DNA from: CBDHFN01 sp965262605
GTDB taxonomy: Bacteria > Pseudomonadota > Alphaproteobacteria > JASGCL01
Assembly (NCBI GenBank): GCA_965262605.1
Contig: CBDHFN010000002.1
Coordinates: forward strand, 62,001 to 126,000
Reading direction: 5' to 3'
Length of the DNA: 64,000 nt
In this document: positions 46,467 to 52,629 of the stretch, piece by piece
Numbering within the stretch: the first letter of the stretch is position 1
How the letters are laid out: each line of letters opens with the position of its first letter
Program-made: the position numbers and the translations under genes
Notes under the pieces: generated by a model
Database searches by the model: none
What the model was told of the DNA's origin: nothing
The model's input: the letters and a program-made list of their open reading frames with translations, nothing else

Positions 46467-48277
46467 ATAAATTCTCACATAATGTTTCAAGACGGGCAAT
46501 TTTATTGGCGGGCGGTGTAAGCGTAATTTTCGGCGGTATGGCAAGCCGTTTGGCGTATTTGCAATTATTTAAGGGCGATTATTATTCGGAAAAAGCCGAA
46601 AAAAATTCGTTGCGGATTTTGCCCATTGCCCCTGAACGGGCGTTGATTTTAGATAGGAATGGCGAAGTCATGGCGGGGAATCTTAAAAACTTTCGCCTTG
46701 ATTTTATCGCCAAAGATGTTGAAATTGCCAATGAAACGAATAAATATCAGATTTTAGAGCAAACCATCAGCCAAATTTCGGCATTATTAAAATTATCCGA
46801 AAATGAACAAAAAAATATTTTAAAAAAATTAAAAACTCAAGCCGATTTCTTACCAATTATTATCAAGGAAAATCTTTCATATGAAGAAATGCAAAATATT
46901 TTAGCGCGCAAATTTCAATTTGAAGGGTTGCTTATAAAAGATAATATTCGCAGGTTTTACCCAAGCCCATTTGCCACCGCGCATGTTTTGGGATATGTCG
47001 CCAAACCGAATGAAAAAGATGTCCAAGCAAACCCCATGTTAAAAATTCCCGCCATCAGAACAGGACGCACAGGTTTAGAATCTTACATTAATACCGCCAT
47101 GATTGGCACGCCGGGTTTGGAACAAGCCGAAGTAGATGTGCACGGGCAATTTGTGCGCGATTTAGGGTCAAAACCATCGTTGCGCGCCGAATCGGTAAAA
47201 ACCACGCTTAATTTACCCACGCAAAAAATTCTTTATGAACGGCTTAACGCCGAACGGGCGGGCGCAGGCATCATTTGCGATATTAATAATGGTGAAATTT
47301 TAGCGATGGCTTCGGCACCCGGATTTGATGCTAATAATTTTGCCGATAAAATTGATTCTGATGAATGGCGCGAATTAAACGAAAACCCGCTTAACCCCTT
47401 GACAAATAAAGTTTTTCAAGGCGCATTTCCCCCGGGGTCAACCATCAAACCCATCGTTGCATTTGCTGCGCTTAGCAATGGTATCTTGCCATCAGAAACC
47501 CATGTTTGCACAGGGTCTATGTTCTTAGGCGATCATGAATTTCGGTGCTGGAAACACGAAGGTCACGGCGCCATGAATCTGCATGATGCCATTAAACATT
47601 CTTGCGATATTTGGTTTTATCAAGTGTCCTTAAAATTAGGGTTTGATAAGATTGCCACGCATTTAAATAAATTTGGTTTGGGCGTGAAAACTGGCTTTGT
47701 TGATAAATCACAAAACGGCGGTTTAATTCCTAATTCGGCATGGAAAAAACAAACACTTAAAGAACCATGGTATCCGGGTGAAAATTTAATCAACGCAATT
47801 GGTCAAGGATTTGTTTTGGCAACGCCCTTGCAATTAGTCGTCATGGCAGCAGCGATTGCCAATAAAGGATTTTTAATTACGCCGCATTTAGTTGCGCAAC
47901 ATTTTCAACCCCCGCAAAATATAAATGCAAACCCCGAATTTTTGCAATTAATTCAACAAGCGATGGCTGATGTCGTAAAATCTGGCACCGCCGCTGGCGC
48001 AAAAATTACCGATGAATCGTTTGAAATGGCGGGAAAAACGGGCACCGCTCAGGTGCGAAGCCTTTCGGCAGACTTGCGGGCAAAATTAAAAAAATCCCCG
48101 CAATTAATAGAATGGGAATTGCAAGACCACGCACTTTTTATCGGATATGCTCCCGTTAATGCCCCCAAATACGCCGCCGCGATTTTAGTGGAACACGGCG
48201 GCGCGTCTGGTGGCGGTGGTTCAAAAGTCGCCGCCCCCATCGCCCGTGATGCGCTTTATTCATTAAAAAATGTATAA
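46463..48277 (+). CDS. mrdA: Penicillin-binding protein 2
   Basis: A 604-residue membrane transpeptidase for cell elongation. There is one N-terminal membrane helix, then the dimerisation domain (APERALILDRNGEVMAGN). The transpeptidase domain has the SxxK motif at Ser326-Lys329 (PPGSTIKP), SCD as the SxN-type motif in KHSCDIWFY, and KTG in AGKTGTAQVR. The usual mreB-mreC-mreD-mrdA-rodA cluster is not seen around it. It is the last housekeeping gene before the RiPP locus. Confidence 0.93.
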   Translation: MNKFSHNVSRRAILLAGGVSVIFGGMASRLAYLQLFKGDYYSEKAEKNSLRILPIAPERALILDRNGEVMAGNLKNFRLDFIAKDVEIANETNKYQILEQTISQISALLKLSENEQKNILKKLKTQADFLPIIIKENLSYEEMQNILARKFQFEGLLIKDNIRRFYPSPFATAHVLGYVAKPNEKDVQANPMLKIPAIRTGRTGLESYINTAMIGTPGLEQAEVDVHGQFVRDLGSKPSLRAESVKTTLNLPTQKILYERLNAERAGAGIICDINNGEILAMASAPGFDANNFADKIDSDEWRELNENPLNPLTNKVFQGAFPPGSTIKPIVAFAALSNGILPSETHVCTGSMFLGDHEFRCWKHEGHGAMNLHDAIKHSCDIWFYQVSLKLGFDKIATHLNKFGLGVKTGFVDKSQNGGLIPNSAWKKQTLKEPWYPGENLINAIGQGFVLATPLQLVVMAAAIANKGFLITPHLVAQHFQPPQNINANPEFLQLIQQAMADVVKSGTAAGAKITDESFEMAGKTGTAQVRSLSADLRAKLKKSPQLIEWELQDHALFIGYAPVNAPKYAAAILVEHGGASGGGGSKVAAPIARDALYSLKNV

Positions 48278-48399
48278 TTATACCCTAAAACCTAAAATAA
48301 TTTCAATCAAAACCTTGGCTTTAAAAATTATTGAATAATCAAGGTATAAATTATAAGAATATTATTTTATCATATTTTATTTATTTTTGAATTTTTTAA

Positions 48400-48430
48400 T
48401 TGACATTAATAAAAATTGCGGTTATATAAT
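48400..48430 (+). promoter_or_regulatory. Near-consensus promoter of the precursor operon
   Basis: TTGACA at 48400-48405 and TATAAT at 48425-48430 are both perfect boxes. The spacer is 19 bases, or 17 if TATATA at 48423 is used. A short ACAAC...GTTGT dyad lies in the leader, and AAGGAG (48467-48472) is six bases before the first precursor ATG. This is the strongest expression signal in the window. Confidence 0.75.
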
Positions 48431-48478
48431 AATTAAAGGCACAACAATTCCGTTGTTCGTAAAGTTAAGGAGAAAAAA

Positions 48479-48856
48479 ATGGCAAATTTCAAACGCAACG
48501 ATCTTGAGAAATTATTGACTGATGGCAGCAAAATTTCAACAAGATACAAAACTGACGCAAATTTCAAAAAAGATTGCGATACAAATCCCAAAAAAGTTTT
48601 AGCAGAAATGGGGGTAAAAGTTCCTGATAATATTAATATTGAAGTGCATTTGTGCGATGATAAAACTTTTTATTTCGTTATGCCTGTCAATCCCAATATT
48701 GAAATTAACGAAGAATCTTTGGCGCAACTTAACGCAGCAAAGGGCTCTGTTGGCTCCGCTGGTTCAGCTTCAAGCGCAGGAACAATAGGTTCTGCTCTAT
48801 CAACCATTAGTTCGGCAAGCACAACTGGAACAGCAAGCACCGCTGGTTGTTCATAA
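48479..48856 (+). CDS. RiPP precursor peptide 1 (NHLP leader)
   Basis: 125 residues. Residues 1-87 form a nitrile-hydratase-like leader: NPKKVLAEMGVKVPD, EVHLCDDKTFYFVMP and the closing EESLAQLNAA match the NHLP consensus, with Leu at -7, Leu at -4 and a double-Ala in place of double-Gly. Cleavage after Ala87 is inferred. The 38-residue core has 12 Ser, 6 Thr and one Cys (core 37), and otherwise mostly Gly and Ala. Ser/Thr occupy every third position from core 3 to 27, then again in a shifted phase (22, 25, 28, 31, 34, 37). The same residues use different codons, so this is not simple DNA slippage. Confidence 0.85.
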   Translation: MANFKRNDLEKLLTDGSKISTRYKTDANFKKDCDTNPKKVLAEMGVKVPDNINIEVHLCDDKTFYFVMPVNPNIEINEESLAQLNAAKGSVGSAGSASSAGTIGSALSTISSASTTGTASTAGCS

Positions 48857-48906
48857 TAATTGCGAAATAATTAACCTCTCAACCATCAAAATAAGGAAAA
48901 ATTTCA

Positions 48907-49293
48907 ATGTCAAAAAAACCATTACAAAACGCTTTGGAAATTAACGATGCCATTAAGAAAATTCGTGGCTCGTCCGAATCTTTAGCGAAATTAAAATCAG
49001 ACCCAAAAGCAACCCTTAAAGAATTGGGCTTAAATTTTGGCGATAAACAAATTGAAGTGCATTTAAGCGATGACAAAACCGAATATTTTGTTATTCCATT
49101 AAATGCAAGCCATGAATTAGACGATGAATCTTTGTCTAACTTAAATGCTGCTAAATCATGCACAGGCACCGCAGGTAGCGCAGGTTCGGTCGGCACGGCA
49201 AGCACCTTCATTACCACAATTGGCACAGCAAGTAGCGTTGGTAGCGTTGGCACAGCCGGCAGTGCTGATACTGGCAGAACACAACAAAAATAA
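48907..49293 (+). CDS. RiPP precursor peptide 2 (NHLP leader)
   Basis: 128 residues, with AAGGAA before the ATG. The leader (1-82) has DPKATLKELGLNFGD, EVHLSDDKTEYFVIP and ends DESLSNLNAA. The inferred 46-residue core starts KSCTGTAG and holds 8 Ser, 10 Thr, one Cys (core 3) and one Asp (core 39). It aligns with the other cores without gaps, including the central FITTIGTAS at core 19-27. Its Ser/Thr phase arrays match those of precursor 1, and the second array extends to core 43. A basic RTQQK tail is unique to it. Confidence 0.85.
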   Translation: MSKKPLQNALEINDAIKKIRGSSESLAKLKSDPKATLKELGLNFGDKQIEVHLSDDKTEYFVIPLNASHELDDESLSNLNAAKSCTGTAGSAGSVGTASTFITTIGTASSVGSVGTAGSADTGRTQQK

Positions 49294-49318
49294 TTTAACC
49301 ATTAACAAAGGATTACCA

Positions 49319-49696
49319 ATGAAATTAGATAGTAAAACCGCTGGAGCTTTTGGCTCAAATTTAACAAGCGTTGCGTTAAAATGCAAAGCTGATTCTGCAT
49401 ATCGTCAAGCCATTATGGCTGATGGCTGGAAACTTTTGGAAGACATGGATATGTCGTCTGGATTTAAAAAAACCAATATTAAAGTTGCCGTTCATCAAAA
49501 CACCGATGAAGATTATTTCTTCATTCTGCCTCCAAATCCAAATTCAGCATTATCTGATGAATCTTTGATGGATTTAAATGCCGCCAAAGGTGCAGCGGGT
49601 TGCGCAAGCACCGCCGCATGCGCAGGCACCGCAAGCTCGTTTTTGTCTTGTTTAGGTTCGGCAAGCACAGCTGGCACTGCTGGTTCAAGCTCGTAA
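49319..49696 (+). CDS. RiPP precursor peptide 3 (NHLP leader)
   Basis: 125 residues from the ATG with AAAGGA upstream; a longer open frame overlaps precursor 2 and is not credible. The leader (1-89) is more divergent at its N-terminus but keeps VAVHQNTDEDYFFILPPNP and ends SDESLMDLNAA. The inferred 36-residue core has 9 Ser, 4 Thr and three Cys (core 6, 12 and 22), with FLSCLGSAS at core 19-27. The three Cys replace Ser/Thr at array positions. It may therefore be the one able to form thiazoles or thioether rings. Confidence 0.85.
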   Translation: MKLDSKTAGAFGSNLTSVALKCKADSAYRQAIMADGWKLLEDMDMSSGFKKTNIKVAVHQNTDEDYFFILPPNPNSALSDESLMDLNAAKGAAGCASTAACAGTASSFLSCLGSASTAGTAGSSS

Positions 49697-49720
49697 TTTA
49701 TTGAATAAAAACAAAATTTG

Positions 49721-49765
49721 ACTGATTCCGTTTTTAATTAAAAAAATGGAATCAGTTATTTTTGT
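49721..49765 (+). terminator. Intrinsic terminator after the precursor genes
   Basis: ACTGATTCC (49721-49729) pairs with GGAATCAGT (49748-49756), a nine-base perfect stem with an 18-base loop, followed by TATTTTTGT. It sits 25 bases after the third precursor and before the tailoring genes, so precursors can be made in excess of the enzymes. Confidence 0.8.
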
Positions 49766-49795
49766 ATTAAAAATATCTGCATTGTCAAAAATAAA

Positions 49796-50329
49796 ATGTT
49801 TATTGAAGCTAACGAATTTAATTTTTTAGACCAAATTTGTAAAAATTATCCAAAAATTATTGCCGAAATAAGCAAAATTAACGATAATTTTTATATAAAA
49901 TGGCCTGAAATTGGTGTTTATGACGGCAACTGGCGGGTATTTCCATTTTATAAATTTGGCGAAAAAATTGCGCAAACTTGCGCATTTTGCCCTGAAACTA
50001 CAAAATTAATTGAAAATATTCCGAATTTAGTAACCGCTGGCATATCACGGCTTGCACCCAAAACCGAAATAAAACCCCATTATGGATATACAAAAAATGT
50101 TTTGCGCTTTCATTTGGGCTTGATTGGCGGTGAAAATTGCGCCATAAAAGTTGGCGATGAAATGCGTGGTTGGCATCCGGGTTCCGCGTTTGTATTTGAC
50201 GATACCCAATTGCATAGCGCATGGAATCGTGGTAATGAAGATAGGCTAATTTTATTGTTGGATTTTAAACGCAATGCAAATTTAATCGTTGAATGCCCCG
50301 AACATCTTAAACAATATGGCTTTAATTAA
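49796..50329 (+). CDS. Aspartyl/asparaginyl beta-hydroxylase-type oxygenase 1
   Basis: A 177-residue single-domain Fe(II)/2-oxoglutarate oxygenase of the AspH family (PF05118). Spacing of active-site residues matches human AspH exactly: Ser84, His95 (11 later), Arg104 (9 later), then His140 and Arg150 (10 later); motifs IKPHYGYTKNVLRFH and LHSAWNRGNEDR. The family uses two His, without an Asp, to bind iron. It is the first enzyme gene after the precursor terminator and overlaps the NlpC gene by one base. The likely role is hydroxylation of the precursor; the target residue is unclear because the cores have almost no Asp or Asn. Confidence 0.85.
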   Translation: MFIEANEFNFLDQICKNYPKIIAEISKINDNFYIKWPEIGVYDGNWRVFPFYKFGEKIAQTCAFCPETTKLIENIPNLVTAGISRLAPKTEIKPHYGYTKNVLRFHLGLIGGENCAIKVGDEMRGWHPGSAFVFDDTQLHSAWNRGNEDRLILLLDFKRNANLIVECPEHLKQYGFN

Positions 50330-51126
50330 TGTTAAATATTTTAACCCGCCAGACTATTGATGAAATGCAAGCGCACGCAATGGAAGCTTTTCCAAATATT
50401 GCTGTGGGTATTGTCAGTGGCTGGATTTATTATAAATTGGCTATAATTCCCGCCCCAGAAATTGACAAAGAGGATAATTGGCAAATTTCCTATAAAAACG
50501 AATTATACAATCATAAACTTAACAATGGTGTCTTGCGATTCGTTGTTTTTTCGCGTCCGCGCATGGTTGCATATCCGAATGAACGCGAAATGGTGGCGCA
50601 ATTGGCAAGTGATGCGCCGTGGATTTATCTTCGCACTGATGGGGTTGATTGCGAAGACCCTGTCATTTGGGGAAAAGGCTCGCCTTTATGGGCATATATT
50701 GGCAGACCTTTTCGGCATGGCGTCATGGATTGTTATAGCTTGATTCGCGATTATTACAAACTTGAATATAAGTTGTTTTTAGACGAATACCCGCGCGATT
50801 GGTTTTGGTGGGATTCAAAAAGCGATTATTTAAGCGCAATGCGCCCACCCGTTAAGGATTTATATGGCGAAAATTTTAGCAAGCAAGGCTTTACCCCCAT
50901 TGCGAATACCACCGATTTAAAACAAGGCGATTCGGTTTTAATGAAATTAAACAGCGATTCCATAAACCACGCTGCCATTTATATTGGCGATGGCAAAATT
51001 CTGCATCATGTGTCATCTATGATGCCGATTGATTATAAACGGGTAAGTAAAATTGATAATTATTCGCTTTGGGCGCGGCGATTTGAGGTTATTCCCGTTC
51101 GGCATTTTAGCATAAATCAGGAATAA
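50329..51126 (+). CDS. NlpC/P60 cysteine peptidase with inactive JAMM domain, phage tail K-like
   Basis: A 265-residue protein with the two-domain layout of phage lambda tail protein K. Residues ~10-110 align with the JAMM/Mov34 domain, but the zinc motif HSHP reads F74-S75-R76-P77, so the metal site is lost. Residues ~120-250 are an NlpC/P60 domain with Cys135 in HGVMDCYSLIRDYY, His214 in NHAAIYIGDGK and a further His pair at 226-227, so this half looks active. There are no phage genes nearby. Within a RiPP operon it is a candidate leader peptidase, amidase or transacylase; this is inference. Confidence 0.75.
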   Translation: MLNILTRQTIDEMQAHAMEAFPNIAVGIVSGWIYYKLAIIPAPEIDKEDNWQISYKNELYNHKLNNGVLRFVVFSRPRMVAYPNEREMVAQLASDAPWIYLRTDGVDCEDPVIWGKGSPLWAYIGRPFRHGVMDCYSLIRDYYKLEYKLFLDEYPRDWFWWDSKSDYLSAMRPPVKDLYGENFSKQGFTPIANTTDLKQGDSVLMKLNSDSINHAAIYIGDGKILHHVSSMMPIDYKRVSKIDNYSLWARRFEVIPVRHFSINQE

Positions 51127-51127
51127 C

Positions 51128-51874
51128 ATGCGTGAATATTTCATAAAATACGATGGATTTTTAAATAATATTCTATATGATTTTGCAGATGATTCCGCGA
51201 TTGCAACGATTGACACGGCAATTTTTGCCATGCGCGATGATTGGATTGAACGCCCCGTGCCACGCGGCAATGGCATAGTTTTTCATACAATTGGCGGGGC
51301 AACTTATCTTGACAAAAATCTAATTTATCATGAATATCGCGAAAAATACGCACAAAAAATGCGAATAAATTTTGCTGGTTTATATGCTGATATTTGTTCT
51401 TGGCTTGAAAAATTAACCAATTACCCAACACAAATTGCCGATTTTTTATGCCCGCCCGGATTTCATATTTACAAAGGACACCCGCTTGTGCCCCCTTCTA
51501 TCTTAACGGGTGGCAATATTCATTTAGACTTACCCCATCTGAACCATCAATTTTCGCATGAAATTTTAGACACAATTTCATTCACTATGCCGATAAGATT
51601 GCCAAAATTTGGTGGCGGTTGTTATTATTGGCTTAAATACCCCGAAAATTTTAAATATGGCTCCGCGGTAAATTTATCGGATACAGATACAAGAACTTGG
51701 TTTGATAAAAATAAAATATTTTACCCTTATGAAATAGGTAAAATGGTGTTGCATAACGGGCAAACATACCATCAATTAGCCAATGCGAATCAATCGGATT
51801 TTGATGATTGGCGCATTACCTTACAAGGACACGGAGTATTACTTAGCGATAAACGAATTTATCTGTATTTTTAA
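51128..51874 (+). CDS. Probable 2OG-Fe(II) oxygenase, family not recognised
   Basis: A 248-residue protein one base after the NlpC gene. A His132-Leu133-Asp134 pair in GGNIHLDLPHLNHQF, a second His215 in NGQTYHQLAN and Arg229 in DDWRITLQGHG have the order of the HxD...H...R iron and 2-oxoglutarate ligands of the double-stranded beta-helix fold. The distance from Asp to the second His (about 81) is somewhat long but within range. I do not recognise a named family. It may be a third hydroxylase acting on the peptide. Confidence 0.5.
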   Translation: MREYFIKYDGFLNNILYDFADDSAIATIDTAIFAMRDDWIERPVPRGNGIVFHTIGGATYLDKNLIYHEYREKYAQKMRINFAGLYADICSWLEKLTNYPTQIADFLCPPGFHIYKGHPLVPPSILTGGNIHLDLPHLNHQFSHEILDTISFTMPIRLPKFGGGCYYWLKYPENFKYGSAVNLSDTDTRTWFDKNKIFYPYEIGKMVLHNGQTYHQLANANQSDFDDWRITLQGHGVLLSDKRIYLYF

Positions 51875-51904
51875 TTGACTTTATTAGTAATATCTTGGTA
51901 AATT
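51875..51904 (+). promoter_or_regulatory. Possible internal promoter before oxygenase 2
   Basis: TTGACT (51875-51880) and TAAATT (51899-51904) with an 18-base spacer lie in a 65-base gap, the only sizeable one among the plus-strand enzyme genes. AAAGGG precedes the next ATG. It may split the enzyme genes into two transcripts. Confidence 0.4.
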
Positions 51905-51939
51905 AACATTAATTAATCACAATAAAAGGGCAAATAATT

Positions 51940-52629
51940 ATGTCAAACCCCAAAAAAGAACCGCCATTTTGGAATCATATTTTATATAAAATTCCTTTGG
52001 TTGAGGTATTGCGCCAAAATTATATACCGATTCGTGATGAAATTTGTAATTTTATCGGCAAAGAAAACCCGTTAAAAGATTACCCGTTATATTATGTTAA
52101 AACTGCTGATGAATATGATAATGGCAAACCCGCGACAAAAACCAATTTAATTTATGAAAAAGAATGGAAGGCAATGCCATACACTTTATTTGAAGATGAA
52201 AATGATATGCAAACTAAGAAATATCCTTATTTTGCGGAATATACAAAATTTGTGCAATCAAAAATTCCGCTTACATATAATTTAATCAAGCACCAAGAAG
52301 CCAATGGCTTCATCAGAAATGGCTTTGTCAGTAAATTAGTGCCGGGCAGTAAAATTAACCCGCATCGTGGGGTAAGTAATAAATATTTAAGGCTCCATTT
52401 ATGCCTTAAAACCGATTTAGGTTGCGCCATAACCGTGGGCGATGAAACGCAAAAATGGTATGATGGGCAATTTTTGGCTTTTAAAGATGGCGGTCCTTAT
52501 TTGCATTCTGTATATCACGAAGGAACAAATGAACGAATTATTTTGTCCATGGATTTAAGATTGTCAATTTTGAAAGAAACTATTCAAGAATTAAATGAAT
52601 TTCAAGAATTTGAGGCGCCAAATGCTTGA
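51940..52629 (+). CDS. Aspartyl/asparaginyl beta-hydroxylase-type oxygenase 2
   Basis: A 229-residue AspH-family oxygenase, a diverged paralogue of the one at 49796. It has the same residue spacing: Ser131, His142, Arg151, His189 and Arg199 (motifs KINPHRGVSNKYLRLH and LHSVYHEGTNER). It has an extra ~55-residue N-terminal segment (KEPPFWNHILYKIP onward). Its stop overlaps the YcaO gene start by eight bases, so the two are translationally coupled. Two AspH-type enzymes in one RiPP locus suggest two sites or two substrates. Confidence 0.85.
   Translation: MSNPKKEPPFWNHILYKIPLVEVLRQNYIPIRDEICNFIGKENPLKDYPLYYVKTADEYDNGKPATKTNLIYEKEWKAMPYTLFEDENDMQTKKYPYFAEYTKFVQSKIPLTYNLIKHQEANGFIRNGFVSKLVPGSKINPHRGVSNKYLRLHLCLKTDLGCAITVGDETQKWYDGQFLAFKDGGPYLHSVYHEGTNERIILSMDLRLSILKETIQELNEFQEFEAPNA

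Noticed and set aside
49145..49318. Longer start for precursor 3, overlapping precursor 2
   Set aside because: The extension is the shifted frame of the precursor 2 core; the ATG at 49319 has a good ribosome site and begins an NHLP leader.
48740..49693. Core repeats as simple DNA microsatellite slippage
   Set aside because: Gly-Ser/Thr-Ala triads use many different synonymous codons, and the pattern has a defined phase shift common to all three genes.
50329..51126. Prophage remnant indicated by the tail K-like protein
   Set aside because: No other phage gene is nearby, and the gene is coupled on both sides to oxygenase genes of the RiPP operon.
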